From positions 1 through 64,000 of the forward strand of contig CAYGOF010000014.1 of the NCBI GenBank assembly GCA_964351395.1: a stretch of 64,000 bases of DNA, given 5' to 3'. Positions 36,912 through 44,939 of this stretch are shown piece by piece. The notes under the pieces are model-generated. The model did not search any database and was not told where the DNA came from. It saw only the letters and a program-made list of their open reading frames with translations. This DNA is from Imperialibacter sp964351395. Lineage in GTDB: Bacteria; Bacteroidota; Bacteroidia; Cytophagales; Cyclobacteriaceae. The translations under genes were made by a program, and so were the position numbers. Every line of letters begins with the position of its first letter. Position 1 is the stretch's first letter.

Positions 36912-37931
36912 TTATTCTCCAATGTACCCTTGCCACATCCACACCAAAGTATTGGCCAGTGTTAGCTCAAATACCTTCGTGTCGCAGTGTTTGGTGGCTT
37001 TGCTGAAGACATAGCGGTAGTCGTAGCCTTTGGCTTTCAGGGCATCAGCCGTGCGGTTATTGGCCATCACCCAGTTGTGATAGGTTTCCTCAGCGTCATC
37101 ATATCTTAGGTCAAACTCAGATACATGGGTAAATATCCGCAAGGGTTTTTTGTCGGCACTTTCAATCAGTTTCATCCCAGAATGGTATTCCCAGGCGCCT
37201 AGCGGGTAGGTAGCTTCTTCAGCAGCATCATCGTCCTGTTGGTCAACAAAAGTGCCTGAGTAGGCAATCAGCCGGCGAAAGAGATCGGGCCGGAACCAGC
37301 CCATGGTGAGTGCGGCAGCACCGCCGGAACTACACCCCATGACGGCCTTTCCCCAGGGATCGGCGGTAAAGGCAATGTTCGGATAAGCAGCTTTGATGTC
37401 CCGATTACTCAAAACTGCAGGAAGCACTTCGTCGTTGATAAACCGAGCAAATCGGTCAGACATGGTATCGTACTCCAGGCCACGCTCGCTTCCTTTACTG
37501 TCGTCTCCCCCATTTTGCACCGCAATGGTAATAAAGGCAGGCAACTTGCGTTCAGCATCTGCTGAAATCGTCAGGTTATCCAGTGCATTGCGCACCAGGT
37601 CTAGCCGGCTGGGGCCATCCAATGTCACCAGTATGGGCGCTTTTGTTCCGTCTTTATAGGCTGCAGGAATATAAACGAAGATCTTTCTTTCCTCTCGTAC
37701 GGGCTTTGTAGCATCGAGGGTGGAATCGGTACCAGGGAAGATTTTACTTTCGGCAAGTGGCATGGAAAATTCGAAGTACTTGCCCTTTGGGTTGCCTTTG
37801 TCTGTTAGATCGGGGTCGATACTGTAATTTGGACCAACGACAAAGTTGCCGTTGCCATTCTCAGTCTGGGCAATAACGCTTCCAACAAGGAAACAGCAAA
37901 TGGTCAGTAATTTAGATAGTTTAAAAAGCAT
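36912..37931 (-). CDS. Secreted esterase-family hydrolase (enterochelin esterase-like)
   Basis: Alpha/beta hydrolase of 339 residues with a signal peptide (about 1-21, ending SVIAQ). Nucleophile elbow is MGCSSGG with the likely Ser201; the acid is probably in VSEFDLRYDDAEETYHNW, and the final histidine in TKHCDTKVFE. This matches the esterase D/Fes group (PF00756), where close relatives act on siderophore or sugar esters. No siderophore genes are near, so the substrate is unknown. Downstream to its left lies the 7TM-LytTR gene, 262 bases away. Confidence 0.85.
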   Translation of the reverse strand: MLFKLSKLLTICCFLVGSVIAQTENGNGNFVVGPNYSIDPDLTDKGNPKGKYFEFSMPLAESKIFPGTDSTLDATKPVREERKIFVYIPAAYKDGTKAPILVTLDGPSRLDLVRNALDNLTISADAERKLPAFITIAVQNGGDDSKGSERGLEYDTMSDRFARFINDEVLPAVLSNRDIKAAYPNIAFTADPWGKAVMGCSSGGAAALTMGWFRPDLFRRLIAYSGTFVDQQDDDAAEEATYPLGAWEYHSGMKLIESADKKPLRIFTHVSEFDLRYDDAEETYHNWVMANNRTADALKAKGYDYRYVFSKATKHCDTKVFELTLANTLVWMWQGYIGE

Positions 37932-38052
37932 GATGGGTCGTGTTTATGGAATGAGCTGTCTAGAAACAGCTTTGAATGAAGGTAGGCGATTAGGAAAGGA
38001 ATAGCAACAGTGGGTGATGTAAGGTATCCAATAGCAAACGATTCCAAAACCG

Positions 38053-38140
38053 ACAGATTGCCACGAGCAGTTCTTCGGCTACCGCCTCCGCCCTACTCTC
38101 GCAATTACCGGCCGGGGTGGGTGGTGCGGCGGCAATGACG
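38053..38140 (+). repeat. REP-like intergenic element, copy A
   Basis: 88 bases bounded by ACAGATTGC (38053-38061) and GCAATGACG (38132-38140). The same two 9-mers bound copies B (inverted) and C. GC-rich interior unlike the flanks. I recall similar CAGATTGC/GCAATGACG repeats in intergenic regions of other Bacteroidetes. Confidence 0.6.
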
Positions 38141-38193
38141 GTCTGCGATGGGGTTTACGTGGGTTAAATCGAAACAATGATCTTCCTCGTGAA

Positions 38194-38261
38194 CGTCATT
38201 GCGATGGTGTAAATCACAGGCCTTAAATAGCAAAAATCACTTTACGACTGAAGCAATCTGT
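38194..38261 (-). repeat. REP-like intergenic element, copy B (inverted)
   Basis: 68 bases from CGTCATTGC (38194-38202) to GCAATCTGT (38253-38261), the exact reverse complements of the termini of copies A and C. The interior is AT-richer and does not resemble copy A. Confidence 0.55.
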
Positions 38262-38285
38262 CTCTTAAGATACGAGTCTTGAACA

Positions 38286-38404
38286 ACAGATTGCCGCAGA
38301 CACATCGACATTAATGTAAAGTAAACATCCGAAACGTGTCCTCCCGCCAGTGGTCGGGCACGGCGCAATGACCGGTCTGGACGGGTGGTACGGCGGCAAT
38401 GACG
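38286..38404 (+). repeat. REP-like intergenic element, copy C
   Basis: 119 bases from ACAGATTGC (38286-38294) to GCAATGACG (38396-38404). Its last 25 bases and three beyond (38383-38407) match copy A (38119-38143) at 24 of 25 positions. A second GCAATGACC lies inside. Ends 28 bases before the response regulator stop codon region. Confidence 0.6.
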
Positions 38405-38432
38405 GTCCGGTTTGGGTTCTTTCATGGGGACA

Positions 38433-39107
38433 TCAACACCTCAAAACGAACCCTTTTCCATGTATATTTTCAATACTTACATTTTCATCCCTGGATAAGT
38501 ATTTCCTTAGGTGAGAAATGAAGACATCCATACTCTTTCGGCTAAATTCATCAGTAGATTCCCACAGTTGTCTCAACACATCCTCTCGTTTCAGAAGTAA
38601 GTTCTTTTTCAGGCAAAGTAGCCTTAGTAACTCACTCTCCCTTGCCGTCATTTTAATTTCTTCCTTTCGCCAATACAATTTCGATACCTCCGGCGCAAAC
38701 CTGTAGCTACCTATTGCGAAGGTTTCCTCTTGCCTATTGCCCCTGTCGATCTGTTTGAGGAGTGCATGAATTTTCGCTACTAGAATTTCTTCTTCCACCG
38801 GTTTGGTGACAAAATCATAAGCGCCCAGTTTGAACCCTTTTAAAGCATCAATTTTCAGTGATTTAGCACTTAAAAAGATAAATGGGAGAGACTGATGGCG
38901 CTGTACTATTTTTTGCGCCACCTGGTAGCCATCAATACCAGGAAGCATAATGTCTAAAATGGCCAAATCAAATGGAAAATCTCTTAGTTTGGCTATTGCA
39001 TCTTCGCCAGATTTCACCCAGGTGATTTGAAATGACTGCATGGCCAGGTACTCACTGAGTATATATCCAAAACTATCGTCGTCTTCGAGCAGTAATATTC
39101 GGTTCAT
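38433..39107 (-). CDS. OmpR-family response regulator
   Basis: Response regulator of 224 residues: receiver (1-118) with Asp9-Asp11 acidic cluster, phospho-acceptor Asp52 in LAILDIMLPG, and FVTKPV; winged-helix DNA-binding domain (about 125-224) ending DVFISHLRKYLSRD and IHGKGFVLRC. Encoded one base after the sensor kinase stop, so the pair is co-transcribed (RprXY-like arrangement of Bacteroidetes). Probably binds the four phased TTAAG sites upstream of the kinase. Confidence 0.92.
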   Translation of the reverse strand: MNRILLLEDDDSFGYILSEYLAMQSFQITWVKSGEDAIAKLRDFPFDLAILDIMLPGIDGYQVAQKIVQRHQSLPFIFLSAKSLKIDALKGFKLGAYDFVTKPVEEEILVAKIHALLKQIDRGNRQEETFAIGSYRFAPEVSKLYWRKEEIKMTARESELLRLLCLKKNLLLKREDVLRQLWESTDEFSRKSMDVFISHLRKYLSRDENVSIENIHGKGFVLRC

Positions 39108-39108
39108 C

Positions 39109-40464
39109 CTAAAGATAAATTAAAAACTCCGTGCCATTTCTGTAGTCAGGGTTGAACTCGATACGCCCATTATGAGCTTCGATTACACTCTGCACATAGC
39201 TAAGGCCTATACCGAAGCCTTTGCTCTTGTATTGATTGCCATTTTGAATACGATAAAACCTCTCAAAAATATGCGACTGATGAGCAAGTTCTATCCCAGG
39301 GCCTGTATCCCGGATGGAAATCACTTTTTCATTACCGTTGCTGGTCATCACCATGCTGATCATCACTCCGTTTCCGCTATGTTTTAAGCTGTTTTCGATC
39401 AGATTACTTAGGCTATTGACCAAGTGCACATGGTCGCCAATTAGGCAATCGTCGTCAAACTTTACCTCCGTCAATAGTGTAGCTTTTTTATCGGCAATCA
39501 ATGGATTCATTCTTTTTCTTACCTGCTCAAAAATGGTCGCTACATTAGTTTCAGACATCTGCATTCCAAGCCCATGTTTATCCAGCAGAGATAGCTCAAG
39601 TAACTTATCAATTTGGTTTTCCAATTGTTTGCTTTCCTTCTCTATCAGATTAAAATATGTTCTACTGTGCTCCAGGTCAGGTTTATCTTTCAACATTCTG
39701 GACGCTAATCGAATGGAACTCAAAGGAGTTTTGAATTCATGAGTCATGTTATTGAAAAAATCATCTTTTACCTGTGTTAATTTCTTGTAGCTGGTCAATG
39801 ACCTTAGCAGATAATAAAATAAGACAAGCAAAATAATGATCAGCACAAATCCTCCCAAGAAAAGGTACCATAAGGTGCCCATCGACTGGAGAAGAGTTTT
39901 GGGATGATATAAAGAGAGGTAAACGGTATTTCTATCCTTTTTGACAAGGTCCGTCACCGGACTGTAGTATTGAAAGGTGGCATTTTCCTCCAGCCTTTGC
40001 TTGTAACTTTCGTCCGACTCACTCCTCAATTTCTCGATAGGTTTAAGAAAGCTGAATGATATAATGCAGGACATGCAGGTACGAATTTCAGATTGCAGCA
40101 GTTCTTGCTTTAATTCGGGACGGTTGCTTCGAAAAAGCCCTCCTACTGAATCCTGATAAAGAGCGAAGGCCACTTCAGTTCCCAACCCTTGCTCACTCAG
40201 ATGCGTTCTGACGATCTGTGCGATCGAGTCCAACTCAACTTTTTCAAGTTGCCCTGCTTGGCTATGAAAAAGGTCGTGGCCCAGTGCATTTATTTCCAGG
40301 GCCATGTCAGGTATAGCCTGCTTTAATCGTAGCCTATGTTCAGCACGGTCAAAAGAAACAGCTTTTCTTAACCAGAATAATTGTACGAAAACCAGGCACA
40401 CAAATACTAAAAGTCCTAACAGGCTCAACTTTCGGTAGTAAGTGATTTCACTATTCATCTTCAT
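39109..40464 (-). CDS. Sensor histidine kinase, partner of the OmpR-type regulator
   Basis: Membrane kinase of 451 residues. Two membrane helices (about 13-33 and 195-218) enclose a periplasmic sensor domain (about 35-190) of unknown fold containing the short cysteine motif CMSC. HisKA has His242 in MTHEFKTPL; HATPase_c shows NLIENSLKHSG, DTGPGI and GFGIGLSYV. I choose the ATG at 40464 over an upstream TTG at 40530, because the longer form would include the phased TTAAG operator-like array and non-conserved residues. Divergent from the secreted-protein gene at 40613. Confidence 0.9.
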   Translation of the reverse strand: MKMNSEITYYRKLSLLGLLVFVCLVFVQLFWLRKAVSFDRAEHRLRLKQAIPDMALEINALGHDLFHSQAGQLEKVELDSIAQIVRTHLSEQGLGTEVAFALYQDSVGGLFRSNRPELKQELLQSEIRTCMSCIISFSFLKPIEKLRSESDESYKQRLEENATFQYYSPVTDLVKKDRNTVYLSLYHPKTLLQSMGTLWYLFLGGFVLIIILLVLFYYLLRSLTSYKKLTQVKDDFFNNMTHEFKTPLSSIRLASRMLKDKPDLEHSRTYFNLIEKESKQLENQIDKLLELSLLDKHGLGMQMSETNVATIFEQVRKRMNPLIADKKATLLTEVKFDDDCLIGDHVHLVNSLSNLIENSLKHSGNGVMISMVMTSNGNEKVISIRDTGPGIELAHQSHIFERFYRIQNGNQYKSKGFGIGLSYVQSVIEAHNGRIEFNPDYRNGTEFLIYL

Positions 40465-40490
40465 AAATCTATATCTATTTATTAAAACGT

Positions 40491-40524
40491 TTAAGTCGCT
40501 TAAGTTTTCGTTAAGGTTTTTAAG
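40491..40524. promoter_or_regulatory. Four phased TTAAG half-sites, candidate OmpR-type regulator box
   Basis: TTAAG occurs at 40491, 40500, 40511 and 40520, with steps of 9, 11 and 9 bases, i.e. a 20-base direct duplication of a two-site module. OmpR/PhoB-type regulators bind such helically phased direct repeats. The array sits between the divergent kinase gene and the secreted-protein gene and could control both. Confidence 0.5.
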
Positions 40525-40612
40525 TATCAATTAGCCTTTGTTCGTTTTTAAGAGGTAGTAATCAAGTCACGAACTTTTTTAATTCACCTTTTCATTAACC
40601 AAAACAAGGAAT

Positions 40613-41323
40613 ATGAAAAGAGGTATTCTTTTATCTATTATGCTATTAGCCGCCAATATCCTATTAGCCCAATCAAGCTTGAAAAAAGCGATTGGGCCTT
40701 CGGAATTGGGCCTGTTACAGATCACATTCGAGCAATTAGCCAAGACCGATCAACTGTACCGGAAGTTTATTGCAAATGAGACGCTGGACTCCTCAGTTGT
40801 TCGACAGATCGACTCGGTTTTTAATAGCCAAGGCATAGAATCAGGTATGCACTATAAAAAAGCATTGGGCCTGGAGTTGTCTAAATCACAGAAAGATTCT
40901 CTTTGGGAACTGCAGCACTCAGCCGATTTTATCAACCATCAAATCCTGAGAGGAATCCTTGAAACTTATGGTTGGATACCTGATTCGGTGATAGAAGAAA
41001 AAAATTATGTGCAAATGATCCTACTGATGCATCCCCCAAAGGATTGGGATATTCCGACCTACCTGACAGATTATGGCCTGCTCTTGAAGGAAGAGGTAAA
41101 AGCTGGTAGAATGCCCGCCTTATCTTATGCCACGTTTTATGATAATATAAAGGGCAAGATTTTGAGAGAACCTCAACTGTATGGCACAAATGAGCAATTT
41201 GATCCCACCAGTGGCAAAGTACTCCCCCCCAACATTGCCGACCTGGAAATGTCGAATAAAGCAAGAAAGGAAATCGGGTTACCTCCCTTACAGCCAGGCG
41301 AGTACCGACTGGCAAGGGAATAA
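40613..41323 (+). CDS. Secreted protein, DUF6624-like
   Basis: Protein of 236 residues with a signal peptide (about 1-20, ending LLAQS). The C-terminal half resembles DUF6624 proteins: PKDWDIPTYLTDYG, EVKAGRMPALSYATFYD, QLYGTNEQFDPTSGKVLPP and KEIGLPPLQPGEY. Function unknown. It shares a divergent promoter region with the two-component system to its left and carries the phased TTAAG sites upstream, so it is the leading candidate for a regulon member. Confidence 0.7.
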   Translation: MKRGILLSIMLLAANILLAQSSLKKAIGPSELGLLQITFEQLAKTDQLYRKFIANETLDSSVVRQIDSVFNSQGIESGMHYKKALGLELSKSQKDSLWELQHSADFINHQILRGILETYGWIPDSVIEEKNYVQMILLMHPPKDWDIPTYLTDYGLLLKEEVKAGRMPALSYATFYDNIKGKILREPQLYGTNEQFDPTSGKVLPPNIADLEMSNKARKEIGLPPLQPGEYRLARE

Positions 41324-41489
41324 CCAGTACTCCTGAGGCAAAAACGATCGTTTGTGTTCGCTACAGGTACCGTTTTTTTAGGTAAACTTAAAGTTTAAAT
41401 AAATTAATATATGTATCTATATATCAATGAATTAAAATTTAAATAATGCCTTCAAGCTTGTTGAAAGAACGGCTAGTATACACTTGTGC

Positions 41490-43226
41490 TTAATGGTCAG
41501 CCCCCTCCCACAGTCCCTGAAAGAACCTCCTGGCATTGGTTCCGAGCACACGGTTTTTGTAGCCACCTTCCTGCACAATCAGCGTTGGAAGCTTCAATGC
41601 GGCTATCATTCTACCATTGACCTCAAAGTCATCTGGCGACAATACCCAGGTGCCTGATGGGTCACCTTTTGCAATGTCTAGCCCCAGCGCAACAACCAGA
41701 TAGTCAGGCTTGTACTTTCGAACAGCATCCAATGCTTTTTTCAAAGCTTTGACGTAAGCGGGTCCGTCCACCCCTTTGGGCAGGGCAATGTTGAGGTTGT
41801 AACCCAGGCCCTTCCCCTCTCCCTTTTCATCACTAAAGCCGGTAAAATTAGGATAGGCATACTCCGGATCTCCGTGAATAGATACTGTGAACACATCATC
41901 TCGTTCGTAGAAGATATCCTGCTGCCCGTTGCCATGGTGGTAGTCGATATCAAGAATGGCCACCTTTCCTTTCTTGCTCAAATAATGGGCGGCCACTGCA
42001 TTGGAATTGAGGTAACAGAAACCACCAAAATACTTTCGTTCAGCATGGTGCCCGGGAGGCCTCACCAATGCATAGGCCATTTTCGATTCGCTGAGCACTA
42101 CATCGGCTGCTGTCAGTGCACAGTCCACTGCCGCCCGGGCAGCTTTAAATGCATTGGCATTCAGAGGTGTCGACGTATCAATACAATAATAGCCGATCTG
42201 CAATTCTATGTCCTTAGGAAGTCGTGCCGCATTTCGGATCGGGAAAACATCGCCGTACATAGTAGCTGTCTCTCCTATCCATTCACAAATGTCTTTTAGG
42301 AATTTGAAGTACTTTTTGTTGTGCACTTCTTCAATGTATTTATCCGGATAGGCTTTAGCAGGTACGATCTTAAAATAAGGTGTCTTGTTCAACTCCTTCA
42401 AAATGGATGTAACCCGCACCGGCGACTCCAGATAGCCTCTTTCCCGCACGTGGTGAATGATATGCCCTTCGTTCACCACCAACCCAATTTGGTGATCAGG
42501 CGACACGGCCCCTTTCATAGAAGTATGCCCCTCCTTTTTCACATATTTGAAAGGCCTTGGCTGTAGCGTCCCTTTAATGGACGAAATGACTGTCTTTATA
42601 TAAGCATCGGTCACTTTTCCTGCCGCTTTGTTTTCGAGTACAGAAAGGGTGATATTCTTCCCAGTCTGTCGGGATAGCTGCTGCTGCTTACCTAATCCGT
42701 CAAAAACCAGGTAAAAAAAGGAGTCGTCGCTTCGGATCAGGTGATAGTCTATCCCTTCCAATGGCCTTGCCCCATATTTTTCGTAAAACTTTAATCGGGC
42801 AATATTTTGCTTGTATTCAGCGTCGCTGTACGTCCATTCCTTTTTGTCGGTCAGGCAATAAAAAAACACGCCCAACGCACCCAAGGCAATCGCTTCTTCT
42901 CTTATCCTTTCGTAAAGTGCCCCACCGATACCACCACTTATTTGTTGCTTACTTGTGGCGATGAAATCAAGGAATAGAAAATTTTTCGCTAAAAAATGCG
43001 AAGCAATTGCCACGCCTTGCACTTGTTTGTCGCGACCTTCAGCCACAATCACAATCGACCGGTAGGGTTTATTGGATTGATCGCTGGCATCGTCCAGGAG
43101 CTCATCAGCATCCTTGTTGGTCATATATGGAAATTGTGATAACAAAATGGCCCTGCATTGCTCCAGTGCCATGGCGTCAGTTTCAGATGTGTGATCGTAA
43201 ACGCGGCGAATTGAGTGGAGGCCCAT
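41490..43226 (-). CDS. GNAT acetyltransferase - histone deacetylase family fusion
   Basis: Cytoplasmic protein of 578 residues joining opposite activities. The N-terminus (about 1-185) is a GNAT-type N-acetyltransferase (ISGGIGGALYERIREEAIALG is the acetyl-CoA loop and helix). The C-terminus (about 235-578) is an arginase/deacetylase-fold HDAC domain with RPPGHHAE, GFCYLNSNAV, the zinc-binding LDIDYHHGNGQQD (near residue 423) and ALGLDIAKGDPSG. Class II HDAC and acetylpolyamine amidohydrolase families share these motifs. All zinc ligands are present. The join may allow acetylation and deacetylation of the same small-molecule or protein target. Single gene, ATG at 43226. Confidence 0.9.
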   Translation of the reverse strand: MGLHSIRRVYDHTSETDAMALEQCRAILLSQFPYMTNKDADELLDDASDQSNKPYRSIVIVAEGRDKQVQGVAIASHFLAKNFLFLDFIATSKQQISGGIGGALYERIREEAIALGALGVFFYCLTDKKEWTYSDAEYKQNIARLKFYEKYGARPLEGIDYHLIRSDDSFFYLVFDGLGKQQQLSRQTGKNITLSVLENKAAGKVTDAYIKTVISSIKGTLQPRPFKYVKKEGHTSMKGAVSPDHQIGLVVNEGHIIHHVRERGYLESPVRVTSILKELNKTPYFKIVPAKAYPDKYIEEVHNKKYFKFLKDICEWIGETATMYGDVFPIRNAARLPKDIELQIGYYCIDTSTPLNANAFKAARAAVDCALTAADVVLSESKMAYALVRPPGHHAERKYFGGFCYLNSNAVAAHYLSKKGKVAILDIDYHHGNGQQDIFYERDDVFTVSIHGDPEYAYPNFTGFSDEKGEGKGLGYNLNIALPKGVDGPAYVKALKKALDAVRKYKPDYLVVALGLDIAKGDPSGTWVLSPDDFEVNGRMIAALKLPTLIVQEGGYKNRVLGTNARRFFQGLWEGADH

Positions 43227-43383
43227 GGGGTGTAAATAAGATGCTCGTTAAAAGCGGCGTAAATGTAGTGCTAATAGTAGTCATTTGGTCAACACAAAAC
43301 TTAAATAAGTTGAAGTATAACTGGGTAGAGAACTATGGGTGTAAACTGACAGTTCTTGAAAGATAGAAATTCTGCTTCAATAC

Positions 43384-43881
43384 CTAAAATGGCCTGTAGG
43401 TCAACAAATAAGTATCAGCTACCTTTTCATTAGTGCGTTGTAGTTTTAAGATCAGTGAGTTTTCTTCCACCTCAATGATTTGGTAAACGGTCAAAGAAGG
43501 ACCATTGGCCAAAACGAGTTGTGCTCCATCGTTACAAATACACCATTTACCTGATTCGTACACCTGAGCGCCCTCTGGCCTGGCCTTTTCTTTGCCTTCG
43601 TCAAATAAGTAGGTGCCTTTTCTACTGAACATCACAATATCGTCCAGGTCTGACGGGTGAAATTGACCTGTAATGTTTTTAAAGCCTTTTGAGGAATGTG
43701 TGGAGTCACCTGAGTCTTTCTTTGCTTCAATGCTTGTTTCCCGCCAGGCTTTATCAACAAGCATTTCGGCCTGTGGTGTAAGTCGAAACTTGCAGGGAAG
43801 TGTATTCTTTGTTAGCAGGGGCTTGCTACAGGCACTAAGGATACCTATCAAAATTAAAAAAACAAAATGCTTGTAATTCAT
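43384..43881 (-). CDS. Lipocalin-like lipoprotein, unknown function
   Basis: Lipoprotein of 165 residues; signal MNYKHFVFLILIGILSAC with Cys18. The rest is beta-rich with SGKWCICNDGAQLVL and FDEGKEKA motifs, consistent with a small lipocalin-like barrel, but I cannot assign a family with confidence. Convergent neighbours are separated by more than 75 bases, so it is probably transcribed alone. Confidence 0.65.
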   Translation of the reverse strand: MNYKHFVFLILIGILSACSKPLLTKNTLPCKFRLTPQAEMLVDKAWRETSIEAKKDSGDSTHSSKGFKNITGQFHPSDLDDIVMFSRKGTYLFDEGKEKARPEGAQVYESGKWCICNDGAQLVLANGPSLTVYQIIEVEENSLILKLQRTNEKVADTYLLTYRPF

Positions 43882-43960
43882 CGATTCAGGAAGCGGCTTA
43901 GCTATAAAACTAAGAATATAGTTGGTTAAAAACTAATCATTTAGTTAATCTTCTATTTAC

Positions 43961-44464
43961 TCAGAATTCCTTTGTTGCGGCTTCTTGAGGAAAAAGTTTT
44001 CTAAACCGTTTATAGAACCAAAACATAATGGCTGCCCCTATTGCTCCCCAGAGAAAAAAACCTATCCCGTTGTTATCATCGGTATCTCCCTCTAGGATGT
44101 AGGCTTCTGGCTGGTAAGGACTCACTATAAGACTTAGGGTATCACCAGTTTGTACTTCCTCCGGATCATCAATCTCACCTTTACGTATAAGGCGGGTAAA
44201 CCTGCGAGTAGTGTCTATAAAAGTGCCTGTAGGATGTTCGAATGAGATAATTGGGGTAATTTCGACAAAGTCCTGCATCCTGTCTGAAGCGCCTCTTCGC
44301 CTCACGTCAATATGGACTTCACCAATCACTGTCGCTTTAGTGTGTAAACCATAATCGTAAAGGGTTTCCCCTTCCAGTAGATACTGGTTAACAGCCATGT
44401 ACAAAATGGAAATACCTACCAGACCAATGCTCAGCGTAAAAATAGTACCCAACACTTTTTTCAT
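43961..44464 (-). CDS. DUF3592-like membrane protein
   Basis: Protein of 167 residues from the ATG at 44464 (an upstream frame to 44536 adds an unlikely 24-residue extension). One helix at each end (about 5-27 and 133-152) brackets a beta-rich extracytoplasmic domain with TKATVIGEVHI and TGDTLSLIVSPYQPEAYI, as in DUF3592 proteins. Function unknown. Divergent from the PadR/permease pair; 148 bases between starts. Confidence 0.65.
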   Translation of the reverse strand: MKKVLGTIFTLSIGLVGISILYMAVNQYLLEGETLYDYGLHTKATVIGEVHIDVRRRGASDRMQDFVEITPIISFEHPTGTFIDTTRRFTRLIRKGEIDDPEEVQTGDTLSLIVSPYQPEAYILEGDTDDNNGIGFFLWGAIGAAIMFWFYKRFRKLFPQEAATKEF

Positions 44465-44612
44465 GATTTTAAAGTACCCTATTAAAATCACTATTAAAAT
44501 GTCCAATTGATAAAGGTGTAAAAAAGACCACTCCAATTGTAAAAAATTATCATGTCTTCATTTAAGAAACAAATAGTTTTCTATATTTAGTCTTCAATTA
44601 CGACACTAATAC

Positions 44613-44939
44613 ATGAAAGGCACGCAATTAGGTGAACTACAAGAAGTTATACTACTTTCTATTTTGATCTTAGACGAAGAGGCCTACGGGCTCAAAATTC
44701 AACAAGACATAAGCGAGCGTCTAAAACGCCAGTTGAGCCGTGGCGCCCTCCATACGGCGTTGACAAGGCTAAGCGAAAAGGGCTTTGTGACCTCACATTA
44801 TGGTGGTGCCACTCAGGAACGTGGCGGTCGACGCAAGCGCTTCTATGCTCTCACCGTAAGTGGCAAAGCCAGCCTTAAGGAAATGAAATCCATCAGGGAT
44901 GAAATGTGGAACCTGGTACCATCAACGCAACTGATATGA
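44613..44939 (+). CDS. PadR-family transcriptional regulator
   Basis: Winged-helix regulator of 108 residues: GELQEVILLSILILDEEAYG at the N-terminus, RGALHTALTRLSEKGFV and GGRRKRFYALTVSG. Same layout as the regulator at 21523. Its stop overlaps the permease start by 4 bases (ATGA). I find no comparably strong inverted repeat upstream. Confidence 0.92.
   Translation: MKGTQLGELQEVILLSILILDEEAYGLKIQQDISERLKRQLSRGALHTALTRLSEKGFVTSHYGGATQERGGRRKRFYALTVSGKASLKEMKSIRDEMWNLVPSTQLI

Noticed and set aside
38237..38425. Leftward 62-codon frame in the repeat cluster
   Set aside because: Lies within REP-like repeats; arginine-rich translation comes from GC-rich repeat sequence.
43900..43960. AACTAA/TTAGTT hairpin after the DUF3592-like gene
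   Set aside because: Only 6 weak A-T pairs with three following T; too weak to call a terminator.
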